From assembly GCF_001636315.1 (NCBI RefSeq), contig NZ_KV440949.1, forward strand, positions 1,404,703-1,468,702: 64,000 nucleotides of DNA. The letters run 5' to 3'. Shown piece by piece: positions 1 through 8,422 of the stretch; the stretch's first letter is position 1, and each line of letters starts with the position of its first letter. The stretch comes from Neobacillus mesonae. Its GTDB lineage: Bacteria > Bacillota > Bacilli > Bacillales > Cytobacillaceae. The notes beneath the pieces are model-generated. The model saw nothing but the letters and a program-made list of their open reading frames with translations. It did no database searches and was not told where the DNA came from. Both the position numbers and the translations under genes were made by a program.

Positions 1-179
1 ATTACCGTGTTTATCGGTTTATTTTCCCATAAATTATCTTTTGAAGTTAGGAACAGCAGCATACCAAGGATAATTCCTAGAATAAAGGTTACGATTACTG
101 ATATCCCTGTCATGTAGAGGGTTTGGCTGGTAGCCTCCCACATCACTTGCCAATCAACGTTTGGAAAATATTTAGCCAT
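1..179 (-). CDS. metP: Methionine ABC transporter permease MetP, 5' part only
   Basis: N-terminal 59 codons of a permease; the gene runs off the left edge. The product begins MAKYFPNVDWQVMW and then enters a first membrane segment (about residues 20-42), as in MetI/MetP permeases of the methionine uptake transporter (MUT) family. Its start codon lies inside the end of metN (8-nt overlap), so the two are translationally coupled. The lipoprotein MetQ, expected next, would lie outside the window. The identification rests on the metN partner, the N-terminal sequence and the S-box upstream. Confidence 0.85.
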   Translation of the reverse strand, partial: MAKYFPNVDWQVMWEATSQTLYMTGISVIVTFILGIILGMLLFLTSKDNLWENKPINTV

Positions 180-1197
180 TTGAAACCACCTCCACTCCTA
201 CCTGCTGAGAACGAATAAAATCGACCGCATTGTTTACTTCCTGCTCGTCCCCATCGATATGGATGAAAAGTGTTCCGTATGAGCCGCTTTGTGTTTGCGA
301 GATTTTCCCCTGCAAAATATTGACGCTGACATCTGAATGACGAATTAAGTTTGTAATCAGCGGTTGTTCAGCAGAGTCACCAATAAAGGTTAACTGCACA
401 ATCTGGCCCGACTTATATTGTTTAAGTAAATGCTCAACGGTTTCCTTTGTCTCCTCCGGCTCTGTTACCTGCTGGACAAACCGTTTCGTGATTGGCTGCT
501 GCGGATTTCGGAACACCTCTAAAACTGGTCCAATCTCCACTACTTTACCGCCTTCCATAACCGCAACTCGGTGGCAAATTTTTCGAATGACGTGCATTTC
601 GTGAGTAATCAACACAATGGTTAAACCGAGCCGTTTATTGATATCCACTAATAAGTCCAAAATAGAATCGGTTGTTTGCGGGTCAAGCGCTGAAGTCGCC
701 TCATCACAGAGTAGAACCTTTGGATTATTGGCAAGCGCTCTAGCAATCCCGACACGCTGCTTTTGCCCGCCGCTTAGCTGCGATGGATAGGCATTTTCTC
801 TGCCCTCAAGGCCGACAAGCTTAATCAATTCATCGACGCGTTTTTTTCTTTCCGGTCCTTTTACACCGGCAATCTCCAACGGAAAGGCGATATTTTCACT
901 GACTGTCCTGGACCATAATAGGTTAAAGTGTTGAAAAATCATGCTGATTTCCTGACGTGCTTTCCTAAGTTCCCGGCCTTTGATTTTGGAAATGTCCCGG
1001 CCTGCCACCGTAACGGATCCTTCCGTCGGCAGCTCAAGACCATTTAACATACGGATCAACGTACTTTTCCCGGCACCGCTATAGCCAATTACTCCGAAAA
1101 TTTCACCCTCATTAATTTCCAAATTAACATCATCCACGGCTTTTAACTGTCCCTGCTTGGATGGAAATATTTTTCGGACTTTTTTGATTGAAATCAT
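172..1197 (-). CDS. metN: Methionine ABC transporter ATP-binding protein MetN
   Basis: ATPase that powers uptake of methionine and related compounds through the membrane protein MetP. Visible motifs are a Walker A GYSGAGKST near residue 40, the signature LSGGQKQR near 141, Walker B VLLCDEATSALDP near 160, and a C-terminal NIL domain (about 265-340) that in this family binds methionine and inhibits transport. At about 341 residues it has the usual MetN length. Two ATG codons are adjacent; the second (1197) is better spaced from the AGGTG ribosome binding site. An S-box riboswitch and terminator precede it, so expression should fall when S-adenosylmethionine is plentiful. Confidence 0.93.
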   Translation of the reverse strand: MISIKKVRKIFPSKQGQLKAVDDVNLEINEGEIFGVIGYSGAGKSTLIRMLNGLELPTEGSVTVAGRDISKIKGRELRKARQEISMIFQHFNLLWSRTVSENIAFPLEIAGVKGPERKKRVDELIKLVGLEGRENAYPSQLSGGQKQRVGIARALANNPKVLLCDEATSALDPQTTDSILDLLVDINKRLGLTIVLITHEMHVIRKICHRVAVMEGGKVVEIGPVLEVFRNPQQPITKRFVQQVTEPEETKETVEHLLKQYKSGQIVQLTFIGDSAEQPLITNLIRHSDVSVNILQGKISQTQSGSYGTLFIHIDGDEQEVNNAVDFIRSQQVGVEVVSNG

Positions 1198-1302
1198 CAT
1201 ATCACCTGCTTTTTATCCCTAATAAATATAGGGGTTGATTTTTTCTAAGGAAAGATTCTAGCTTTACGATTGGACTTGATTTTAAGCCCTTATTTTTCTA
1301 TT

Positions 1303-1334
1303 AAAAATGCCTTTCTGCACAGGCAGAAAGGCAT
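1303..1334 (-). terminator. Riboswitch-controlled terminator before metN
   Basis: A 12-bp perfect stem (ATGCCTTTCTGC and its complement) followed on the minus strand by a U-run. It lies directly downstream of the S-box aptamer and acts as its expression platform. Confidence 0.85.
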
Positions 1335-1350
1335 AAAGAATCAAACCTTT

Positions 1351-1456
1351 CTCCCATCTTTCAAAGCAATCGCTTTGTGTGAATTGGCACCATTTCAAAT
1401 AAATTGACGGTTGCCGGGCTTCATCGGGCACATCCCTCCACCTCTCTTGATAAGAG
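1351..1456 (-). promoter_or_regulatory. SAM-I (S-box) riboswitch upstream of metNP
   Basis: The minus strand shows the S-box core: CTTATCAAGAGAGGTGGAGG, then GATGAAGCCCGGCAACC. The P1 helix closes with CTCTTATC (1449-1456) pairing with GATGGGAG (1351-1358). Binding of S-adenosylmethionine stabilises P1 and lets the downstream terminator form. A 65-codon open frame over this RNA is fortuitous. Confidence 0.95.
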
Positions 1457-1572
1457 CTTATAAGCATTCCTATATTCATTTAAGAAAGTACTATTTTTAA
1501 AATACAACTGAAATCGTAACACGGATAATAGTAAGTGTCAATGAATTTCTCTCACAATGGCCCGGTTAATTT

Positions 1573-2889
1573 TTAGGCGTTTGCTTTTAAAGAAGTTAAG
1601 CCGGTTGCCGCTTCAATTGCATCCTCGAGGTCCTCGATCAGATCATCCACATTTTCAATCCCAATGGACAGGCGGATCAAGTCCTCAGATACACCAGCTG
1701 CCTTTAACCCCTCTGCATCCAATTGCTGGTGGGTTGTGCTTGCCGGGTGAATAATTAAGCTCTTGGCATCGCCAACGTTAGCAACATGGGCCCAGATTTT
1801 AATGGAATCTATTAGTTTAGCCCCAGCTTCTTTACCGCCTTTAATCCCAAACACTACCATTGAACCGGCACCTTTTGGCAGATACTTCTTCGCAAGCTCG
1901 TAGTCAGGGTGCGAAGGATGCCCCGGATACGTAACCCACTCCACCGCAGGGTGATTTGTTAAATATTCTACAACCTTTTGAGTGTTTGCGACATGCTCCT
2001 TCATCCGTACATGAAGGGTTTCAAGTCCAAGGACGAATTGGAAAGCATTTTGCGGACTTAATGCCGGCCCAAGATCTCGTAACAGCTGAACGCGAGCTTT
2101 TACGATGTATGCCGCTGCTCCAATTGCTTCTGCATAAACCAGGTCATGGTAGCTGGCATCCGGTGTTGTGAAGCCCGGGAATCTTGATGAATTCCAATCG
2201 AACTTACCGCCGTCTACAATAATCCCGCCAGTTGTCGTTCCGTTGCCCAGCAGCCACTTCGTTGCAGAGTGGACTACAATATCAGCGCCATATTCAATCG
2301 GGCGGCAAAGATATGGTGTCGCAAAAGTATTATCTATAATTAATGGTACACCTGACTCATGGGCAATATCAGCGACCTTTTCAATATCAAGCACAGCCAA
2401 GCTTGGGTTTCCAATCGTCTCGGCAAAAACCGCTTTTGTTTTTTCCGTAATCGCAGCGCGGAAATTTTCCGGGTCTTTCGGGTCAACAAACTTTACATTG
2501 ATGCCGTATTTAGGAAGCGTTACGGCAAATAAATTATAGGTTCCTCCGTAAAGGTTTGAGGCAGAGACAATTTCATCTCCAGCTTCTGCAATATTTAAAA
2601 TGGCCAGTGTAATTGCCGACATGCCACTTGCCACCGCAAGTGCCCCAAGGCCGCCTTCAAGCAGGGCAACCCTTTCTTCAAACACAGTTGTTGTTGGGTT
2701 ATGAATCCTAGTGTAAATATAACCAGGCTCGGCTAATGCAAATAGATTTGCCGCATGCTCCGTGTTTTTGAATTGGTATGCATTATTTTGATAAATCGGC
2801 ACAGCACGCGCACCCGTTACCGGATCCGGTGACAAACCTCCATGAACACTCAATGTTTCAAAACGGTACTTCTTTTGATTCTCAGCCAT
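1573..2889 (-). CDS. metY: O-acetylhomoserine sulfhydrylase (aminocarboxypropyltransferase)
   Basis: PLP-dependent enzyme of the Cys/Met metabolism family, about 438 residues, making homocysteine from O-acetylhomoserine and sulfide. The PLP lysine lies in [16 protein letters not shown]. The length and the insertions match MetY rather than the shorter MetI/MetC enzymes of about 380 residues. The chosen start (MAENQKK) follows an AAAGGAG ribosome binding site at good spacing; the open frame extends seven codons further upstream without one. It is transcribed alone behind its own S-box, so it shares SAM control with metNP. Confidence 0.92.
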   Translation of the reverse strand: MAENQKKYRFETLSVHGGLSPDPVTGARAVPIYQNNAYQFKNTEHAANLFALAEPGYIYTRIHNPTTTVFEERVALLEGGLGALAVASGMSAITLAILNIAEAGDEIVSASNLYGGTYNLFAVTLPKYGINVKFVDPKDPENFRAAITEKTKAVFAETIGNPSLAVLDIEKVADIAHESGVPLIIDNTFATPYLCRPIEYGADIVVHSATKWLLGNGTTTGGIIVDGGKFDWNSSRFPGFTTPDASYHDLVYAEAIGAAAYIVKARVQLLRDLGPALSPQNAFQFVLGLETLHVRMKEHVANTQKVVEYLTNHPAVEWVTYPGHPSHPDYELAKKYLPKGAGSMVVFGIKGGKEAGAKLIDSIKIWAHVANVGDAKSLIIHPASTTHQQLDAEGLKAAGVSEDLIRLSIGIENVDDLIEDLEDAIEAATGLTSLKANA

Positions 2890-2920
2890 TACACTCGCTC
2901 CTTTTGTCACAATTCTTCTA

Positions 2921-2952
2921 AAAGAAAGAGGCCCTTTCCTAAGAAGAGGGCC
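2921..2952 (-). terminator. Riboswitch-controlled terminator before metY
   Basis: Stem GGCCCT/AGGGCC extended by weaker AAGAG pairing, with a U-rich tail on the minus strand. Its 5' flank overlaps the 3' side of the S-box P1, as expected for mutually exclusive terminator and antiterminator folds. Confidence 0.75.
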
Positions 2953-2958
2953 ACGCTC

Positions 2959-3060
2959 TTCTTATCTTCCAGAGCATGCGCCCTGCTGGATGTGGCACCG
3001 TGTATAAAACCGGTTGCCGGGCATCATAGGGCCAGTTCCCTCCGCCGCTCTTGATAAGAA
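2959..3060 (-). promoter_or_regulatory. SAM-I (S-box) riboswitch upstream of metY
   Basis: Second S-box: minus-strand TTCTTATCAAGAGCGGCGGA, then GATGCCCGGCAACC, with P1 formed by TTCTTATC (3053-3060) and GATAAGAA (2959-2966). Same ligand and logic as the element before metN, but with an independent terminator. Confidence 0.94.
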
Positions 3061-3138
3061 CCTTTATTGAATTGTTGGTATTTATTGAATATTTAAAAGT
3101 ATCATACACCTCGTTCAATTCCGAGTCAATAGCTTTGA

Positions 3139-3492
3139 TTAAATTATTTTTTCTAAATAATCATCTGGTCTGGTCAGGTAAAAAATGGATTCAAGTAATA
3201 GCGTTGTCCTAAGCGGTGCGAACACCTCTAAACGGCCGGTCCGCTCCAGCATTCGCAATTTTTCCTTTCCTTCTAAAAGAAGCTTGAAAGAATCTTTGGT
3301 TCCAGAAATTTTAAATCTTGAAAGTTGATTTACTGCGTCAGGCTTTATAAATATTTCCCCATTATGGAAAACCAGTACAGCCGTTTGATCGTTTACTGCG
3401 AGATGGAGCTGCAAGTCTGTCTTCCGAATAAGCGGGAGGACATGGGCCTGATGTTCCAATGCTCGAACGAATTTGCTAAGTATCTCAATCAT
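3139..3492 (-). CDS. Small protein, possibly SCP2-like; function unknown
   Basis: A 117-residue soluble protein without membrane segments or cysteine motifs. The pattern of alternating hydrophobic strands ending in a helix (LLLESIFYLTRP) resembles small SCP2/sterol-carrier-like proteins found next to yus genes in Bacillus, but this is a weak resemblance. The ATG at 3492 is preceded by CCGGAGTG at correct spacing; in-frame GTG and ATG codons lie 6-9 nt upstream. A perfect 16-bp inverted repeat sits immediately upstream of the ribosome binding site (3506-3543), suggesting direct control of this gene. Confidence 0.6.
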   Translation of the reverse strand: MIEILSKFVRALEHQAHVLPLIRKTDLQLHLAVNDQTAVLVFHNGEIFIKPDAVNQLSRFKISGTKDSFKLLLEGKEKLRMLERTGRLEVFAPLRTTLLLESIFYLTRPDDYLEKII

Positions 3493-3505
3493 GATCATCA
3501 CTCCG

Positions 3506-3543
3506 GTTCAATACTGAATTATTTAACTAATTCAGTATTGAAC
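3506..3543. repeat. Perfect 16-bp inverted repeat, candidate operator
   Basis: Arms 3506-3521 and 3528-3543 (GTTCAATACTGAATTA and its exact complement) are separated by six bases. It lies just ahead of the ribosome binding site of the gene at 3139-3492. There is no T-run, so it is not a typical terminator; an operator for a dimeric regulator or an mRNA 5' stabilising hairpin fits better. Confidence 0.7.
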
Positions 3544-3707
3544 ACGGAAATCCTTTTAGAATCCCTCGACGTTTTCCGCTGATTTCCCGAGAAATATGTC
3601 GGTTTTTAGATAAACTTGGATTTGAAAGAGGGTAAGGGGGGTTTGTATAGCACCAAATTCCACTCATTTGAACGAAAAAGTGTAATTTCCAACTGTAACC
3701 GGAGCTA

Positions 3708-4958
3708 TTAACTTATCTTGGCGACACTCTGCCCCTTTTCCTTAAATCCTTTGAAAACGATTAAGAAATAGATAGATCCAATTAAGTATAGCCCGGCAGT
3801 AATGGTAAATACGTAGGCGTAGCCCCAGTACGAGCCGTATTGAACTACAATGCCGGTAGAAACAGGTCCCATCAACGCCCAGCCAAGATTAAACACCATC
3901 TGGTTAATGGAATTGGCCAGCCCCTTCATCGAATCGTTAACCTTTGACATCATTAACGACATTTGAATCGGGTTTCCGGCATTCATCAACGCCTGGCGGA
4001 ACAGGAAACCAATGGCCGCCAGCCATATATGGTTCGTATAGGCGGTAAGCAGCAGGAACGGCAGGGAAGCTAGCTGCAGATAAACAACCGCTTTGACCTC
4101 GCCTAATCTTTTAACCACAAGCGGCCCAATGAACATCGCTAATGCTGTCGCAGCCTGCCCGAGTGAAATAATAAAGCCGATGGAAGTCGTTGACGCGCTG
4201 AACCGGTCCGCAAAGTACAGATTTAAATATGGAATAACCAGCCCCGCTCCAAAGCCAATCAGCATTTGGGCAATCGCAAATAACACAATCAGCTTCATCC
4301 CATCGTTTTGCCATTTAAACGAGACTTTCTGGGCTGCTTTTTCTACTTTTTTCGGAATCTCTTGAAATTTCGTTGTCGGGATGATCCCGGATAAATAAAT
4401 CAGTGCGCCAATCATCAATGAATAGCGAATGCTGTGAAGGTCGCTAACAACAAGTGAAAATAGATCAGTCAACAGTCCCCCAAGCAGGCTGCCTATCACA
4501 TTAGCTGCTGTCATCGAGGCAAAATGCAGGCTGAACAAATTAACACGCTGCTCCGCCGTTGAATTTTCAGCAAGCCAAGGAATTCCCGACACTTGGAGAA
4601 AAGCCATTGTAAGGCCGCTGGTAAAGGCTAGGGAAATTAACATACTCTGGTCGGCAAAAATACTTCTAAAAAAGAGAATCATGCCCGAAACAGCAATCCC
4701 GTAAAAGATAACCCGCTTCCTTCCAAACCGGTCACTCACCAAGCCCGCTGGCACTAAAATGATCGCTGTCGCCAGCGAGGTCATGGCAATAACCTGTCCG
4801 TTGACCGCTTCCGTGTATCCCAGCTTACGTATGTAAAAGTTGTAAATGACCATAAATATACCTAAGCCTATTTGCGTAAGGATGTTGGCCATGAAACTTA
4901 ATTTAACATTTCGGTTATATGTACGAAACTGAACCGCCAAATTATGATAAAAGGCCAT
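3708..4958 (-). CDS. Major facilitator superfamily transporter
   Basis: A 416-residue integral membrane protein with about 12 hydrophobic segments in two halves joined by a basic central loop near residue 205 (KKVEKAAQKVSFKW). The MFS motif A (SDRFGRKRV) is present in the loop between segments 2 and 3 near residue 75. The start at 4958 has a GAAGGAG site. Substrate is not predictable; many relatives are drug or sugar efflux proteins. It is a monocistronic gene with no regulator beside it. Confidence 0.85.
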   Translation of the reverse strand: MAFYHNLAVQFRTYNRNVKLSFMANILTQIGLGIFMVIYNFYIRKLGYTEAVNGQVIAMTSLATAIILVPAGLVSDRFGRKRVIFYGIAVSGMILFFRSIFADQSMLISLAFTSGLTMAFLQVSGIPWLAENSTAEQRVNLFSLHFASMTAANVIGSLLGGLLTDLFSLVVSDLHSIRYSLMIGALIYLSGIIPTTKFQEIPKKVEKAAQKVSFKWQNDGMKLIVLFAIAQMLIGFGAGLVIPYLNLYFADRFSASTTSIGFIISLGQAATALAMFIGPLVVKRLGEVKAVVYLQLASLPFLLLTAYTNHIWLAAIGFLFRQALMNAGNPIQMSLMMSKVNDSMKGLANSINQMVFNLGWALMGPVSTGIVVQYGSYWGYAYVFTITAGLYLIGSIYFLIVFKGFKEKGQSVAKIS

Positions 4959-5138
4959 CGTTGTTTCTCCTTCAGGTATTTCGAATCCCTAAACATCATA
5001 ATCCGGAGGGGACATTTTGTAAATATAGAAATTTTTAATTTTTCTATTGTTCATGAATTGTATAAAAATTATGCGGCCTGGAAGGGGGATTGTTTATTAA
5101 AATAGTATTGTGCTGCGTAAACGAAAGGATGTGGAGAA

Positions 5139-6040
5139 ATGAGAAGTAAGCTGCGGATACCGCCAATCAACTTAATCAGTTTAAGGTCATTAAATGCCAG
5201 AATGATTTTAGCAGAACTAGAACGATGGAATTATAACGGGCTAGAAAAAGGCTTTGAAGGTGAACTGCCATTTGACTTATTGACGGACAAGCTTCAAAGC
5301 GACTGTATCGTTTTAAAAGGGCTGTTGCTGGAAGTAGGTGGAAGTGAATTCCAAATCGACACCACCGTAATTTTTCAGGGAATCATTTATCTTTACGATG
5401 TGAAAAATTATGAGGGCGACTATTACTATGAAGATGGCAAGCTGTATCGCATAAAGGGAAATATCGTTAAAGATTCGCTTTCACAGTTAAAAAGGTGTGA
5501 ATCTTTGTTTATTAAATTGCTACAAGAACTTGGATTTGATGTTCGTGTTGAGGCCAGCCTAGTCTTCATCAACCCCGAGTTTACCCTCATGCAAGCAATT
5601 ATCCAATTGTATACCCGACCCAAGTGAATCGTCTTATAAAAAAATTGGACAAGTTCCATTCAAAATTAAATAAGTCTCATGAGTGGCTCGCCCAGCAATT
5701 AATTTCACTTCATAAACCAGTGTCCTCAAATATGAAGCTTCCTTCTTATGAGTTTAATAAGATGTAAAAAAGGATGATTTGTGCAGTGTGTCTTACGCTT
5801 GAGACGGAAGAGGACGGGCAATTCATCGTTTGTAAAAAATGCGGGCATCGCGAACCGGTTGAATCCGCTGTGCTCCGACATGTGCGGGAATTGCAGCTGT
5901 TGTTTCCAGAGATGAAAATAACAACTGTTTTAGTTCACAAATCGTGTAAAGTTGTAAAATCCAAGAAAAGGATTCGGCGGATTTTGGTGAAGAATTGTAG
6001 GTCGGTGGGGAAGACAACATACAGATATTTTATATATTGA
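5139..6040 (+). pseudogene. NERD-domain protein with C-terminal zinc-ribbon region, disrupted
   Basis: The first part (5139-5624) encodes the N-terminal nuclease-related domain (GFEGELPFDLLTDKL, and later IIYLYDVKNYEGDYYYEDG). The reading frame then hits TGA at 5625, but the continuation is present in the +2 frame from 5624 (VNRLIKKLDKFHSKLN ... LISLH), which runs to TAA at 5765. Translation past that stop in the same frame gives the expected C-terminal part with CAVC and CKKCG pairs and a basic RRILVKNCRSVGKTTYRYF end. One frameshift plus one nonsense codon therefore break a gene of about 300 codons. NERD proteins are of uncertain function, with proposed DNA-processing roles. Sequencing error could explain one lesion but hardly both. 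Confidence 0.8.
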
Positions 6041-6057
6041 ATTAATTACGTGGTTTA

Positions 6058-6095
6058 GGGTTCAGTTTTTTGAATAATGCTGAACCCTTTTATTA
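6058..6095 (+). terminator. Terminator after the NERD pseudogene
   Basis: GGGTTCAG (6058-6065) pairs with CTGAACCC (6080-6087), followed by TTTTATTA. Confidence 0.75.
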
Positions 6096-6107
6096 TGGGG
6101 ATTTTTC

Positions 6108-6418
6108 TTTTTACAATAGACTGACTTTTTTATCCTCTGCTGGTAATAGGGAACGGTTCTTTTTACTGTTTCACCCTTTTTTCATCTTCAACGGGCAATT
6201 GAAACCTTCTCTTTTTACCGTCTCGCCCTTTTTTCTTCTCCCGCGGGCATTAGAAACCTTTTCTTTTTACCGTTTCTCGCTTTTTCTATCCTCAACGGGC
6301 AATTGAAACCTTTTCTTTTTACCGTCTCGCCCTTTTTCATCTCCCGCGGGCAATTGAAACCTTCTCTTTTTACCGTCTCGCCCTTTTTTCCTTTCCCGCA
6401 GGCATTAGAAAACCATCT
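6108..6418. repeat. 52-bp tandem repeat array, six copies
   Basis: Copies begin at about 6108, 6160, 6212, 6264, 6316 and 6367 (spacings 52, 52, 52, 52, 51). Each has the plan TTTTTACCGTCTCGCCC, T-run, CTCCCGCGGGCAATTG, AAACC. Copies differ by many substitutions but almost no indels. This explains the gene-free stretch between the pseudogene and yusE; the open frame across it is accidental. Confidence 0.9.
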
Positions 6419-6476
6419 TCAGTTATACCTTTTAGCGCCATCTTCTCGAAAAAAAGCTTAACATCCCCTTTTAAAC

Positions 6477-6509
6477 AAAAAAACAGATACCCCATCTCAG
6501 GCATCTGTT
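6477..6509 (-). terminator. Terminator overlapping the 3' end of yusE
   Basis: AACAGATGCC/GGTATCTGTT stem with a U-run on the minus strand; its upstream arm lies inside the last codons and stop of yusE. Confidence 0.8.
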
Positions 6510-6817
6510 CCCATCAATTCCACCTTAATTTCCCCTAAAAGATACGGCACGGAATGGAAAGCATAGATTGTTTTAACCACTTGACCGTCGCGAACTAAAA
6601 GTAAACAAGGCACGCTTTCAATCGCAAACCTCTCGGCGAGATCCGGGTAGTAGTTCAAATCCATCTTCCCCATTTCAAGGTCAACCAAGTTTTCAACCAC
6701 CTGCAGCATTTTTCCGGCAAGCTGGCAGGTGCCGCATAGCGGGGTAAAAAAATACACTAAACCCGTTCTGCCTTTTTCTATAAATAAAGTTAAATCACTT
6801 CGATTCCATTCGTTCAT
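6497..6817 (-). CDS. yusE: Thioredoxin-like protein YusE
   Basis: A 106-residue single thioredoxin fold. The redox motif is CGTC (FFTPLCGTCQLA, about residues 24-35) instead of the classic CGPC, and the cis-proline is present in ESVPCLLLVRDGQ. Cytosolic, with no signal peptide. It is seven bases downstream of the toprim gene yusF, the arrangement known from B. subtilis, so the two are probably co-transcribed. The physiological partner is not known. Confidence 0.85.
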   Translation of the reverse strand: MNEWNRSDLTLFIEKGRTGLVYFFTPLCGTCQLAGKMLQVVENLVDLEMGKMDLNYYPDLAERFAIESVPCLLLVRDGQVVKTIYAFHSVPYLLGEIKVELMGTDA

Positions 6818-6823
6818 AAAACA

Positions 6824-7180
6824 TTATCCCATTTCTAAAAACTCTGTGTGGACATCAATATTTGCACCTATTAAAACTGTCGCTAAATGGTGCACCGGGG
6901 CTGTCGCGACTTCGCGATACATCCGGTCTATATATAAATGCTCAGCATTTGGAAATTCACGTTTAAACAGCTTACGCAGTCTTTCACCGGCTTCATCTGC
7001 GTCAACAAGGATATATACATCCTTATCGTCCAAGAACTCGATCCATTCATCCAATTTTGTATGGCTGATGGTCCCGTTTGTGCAAATGATTTCCACCGGT
7101 TCCTTCACAATCTTTTTCACCTTATTTTTGTCCGATTTTCCCTCGACAATAAGAACTTTGTCAACATACGAATTCATCAT
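6824..7180 (-). CDS. yusF: Toprim domain protein YusF (RNase M5/primase-like fold)
   Basis: A 118-residue protein made almost entirely of a toprim domain: the conserved glutamate in VLIVEGKSDK (about residue 13) and the DxD in YILVDADEAGE (about 58-60) that coordinate magnesium in topoisomerases, primases and M5 nucleases. No other domain is present, so it could be a stand-alone nuclease. The start is one of two adjacent ATG codons. It precedes yusE and lies downstream of, but is separated by a terminator from, gcvH. Confidence 0.85.
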   Translation of the reverse strand: MMNSYVDKVLIVEGKSDKNKVKKIVKEPVEIICTNGTISHTKLDEWIEFLDDKDVYILVDADEAGERLRKLFKREFPNAEHLYIDRMYREVATAPVHHLATVLIGANIDVHTEFLEMG

Positions 7181-7344
7181 CCATCACCTGATAGTAGTGG
7201 TTTACTGTTAACATATTCTAATGACTTAAAGAGTGCTTATGCTATGTATGTTAACAATATCATTATTGTCATTTTTAAAATAGTTTTTTGCTTACAAGCT
7301 AGTTTTCCCATTAAATACGGAGTTATCGTGGAAATTTCCCCCAT

Positions 7345-7377
7345 AGAAAAAGCACCCGCAATACCAGAGGGTGCTTT
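7345..7377 (-). terminator. Terminator after gcvH
   Basis: AGCACCC/GGGTGCT stem followed by TTTTTC on the minus strand. Confidence 0.85.
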
Positions 7378-7395
7378 CCATATCAAAAACTAGAA

Positions 7396-7779
7396 TTAGT
7401 CTTCTTGTGTCATTTGATCATATTGTTCAGCAGTCATTAGCTCATCAAGCTCGCTGCTGTTTGATAATTCAACTACAATCATCCATGCCTTTTCGTATGG
7501 AGACTCGTTGACAAATTCTGGGCTGTCATTTAAGTCCTCGTTTACTTCCACAACTTTACCGCTTACAGGAGCGTAAAGTTCGGAAACTGTTTTAACAGAT
7601 TCAACGCTGCCGAATGGCTCGTTCAATGTTACTTCATCGCCAACTTCTGGAAGCTCAACGAAAACGATGTCTCCAAGCTCAGATTGTGCGAAGTGAGTAA
7701 TCCCTACGCGGACTTTTTCTCCTTCCACTTTTACCCATTCATGTTCTTCAGAGTAACGCAATTCCTTTGGTGTAGTCAT
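7396..7779 (-). CDS. gcvH: Glycine cleavage system H protein
   Basis: Lipoyl-carrier protein of the glycine cleavage system, 127 residues; the lipoylated lysine is in the [11 protein letters not shown] motif near residue 63. In Firmicutes GcvH also serves as the hub for lipoyl relay to other 2-oxoacid dehydrogenases, which explains a gcvH that is not linked to gcvT/gcvP, as here. The start ([15 protein letters not shown]) follows a GGAGGG site; the longer open frame upstream is not needed. Confidence 0.95.
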   Translation of the reverse strand: MTTPKELRYSEEHEWVKVEGEKVRVGITHFAQSELGDIVFVELPEVGDEVTLNEPFGSVESVKTVSELYAPVSGKVVEVNEDLNDSPEFVNESPYEKAWMIVVELSNSSELDELMTAEQYDQMTQED

Positions 7780-7858
7780 AGCTAACAATCCCTCCATGTT
7801 TTTTCTAAAATCTATCATCGATTGTGATCGATTTCCCAAGTAAGTAAAGCCGGCTGGC

Positions 7859-8227
7859 TTATTTCAGCCACATTTTCTCATACTCTTCTTCTTTAAAGCC
7901 TACTGTGACATGTTCCCCGTCGGTTAATACCGGGCGTTTGATCAACATGCCATCGGATGCAAGCAGGTCAAGAAGTTCGGCTTCATCAGCAGTCTTGATT
8001 TTATCCTTGAGGCCTAATTCACGATATTTCTGACCGCTTGTATTAAAAAGCTTTTTCAATTCTAAACCGCTGTTTCGGTACAGCTTTTCCAATTCCTCAC
8101 GAGACGGAGGATTATCGACAATATGTATAGCTTCATAAGAAAGATCGTGGGCATCCAGCCATTTCTTTGCATTTCGACATGTGCCGCATTTTGGATACCA
8201 ATAAAACGTCAGAGACATCCATTTCAC
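7859..8227 (-). CDS. yusI: ArsC/Spx-family protein YusI
   Basis: A 122-residue thioredoxin-fold protein of the ArsC/Spx family, with CGTC at the N-terminus ([16 protein letters not shown]) and the family motif IKRPVLTDG near residue 95. Spx proper has a CxxC and binds RNA polymerase; YusI-type proteins are uncharacterised and may be thiol reductases. The position between gcvH and fadE matches B. subtilis. Two closely spaced ATG codons are possible starts; the upstream one has AAGGGG at better spacing. Confidence 0.85.
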   Translation of the reverse strand: MKWMSLTFYWYPKCGTCRNAKKWLDAHDLSYEAIHIVDNPPSREELEKLYRNSGLELKKLFNTSGQKYRELGLKDKIKTADEAELLDLLASDGMLIKRPVLTDGEHVTVGFKEEEYEKMWLK

Positions 8228-8370
8228 GCCCCTTTTTTTTTAAATAGTGCCACAGGACCTTCAATTGAATATTACCATATTCTTTTTCAAATTCCTAACG
8301 GTCAATAAATTATTCCAACAAACAATTTCGACATATTTCGTAAAAAATCCTTCTAGTTCAAAAAAATTTT

Positions 8371-8409
8371 AAAAATAATTAGGGCCCCCTCAAAGAACAG
8401 AGGAGACCC
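8371..8409 (-). terminator. Terminator of the fadNAE operon
   Basis: GGGTCTCCTC/GAGGGGGCCC stem followed by a U-rich tail on the minus strand, just past the fadE stop. Confidence 0.75.
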
Positions 8410-8422
8410 GTACTAAAAACCC

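Noticed and set aside
1282..1479. 65-codon ORF before metN
   Set aside because: It covers the S-box riboswitch; no codon evidence.
2842..3054. 70-codon ORF on the plus strand
   Set aside because: Antisense to the metY start and its S-box.
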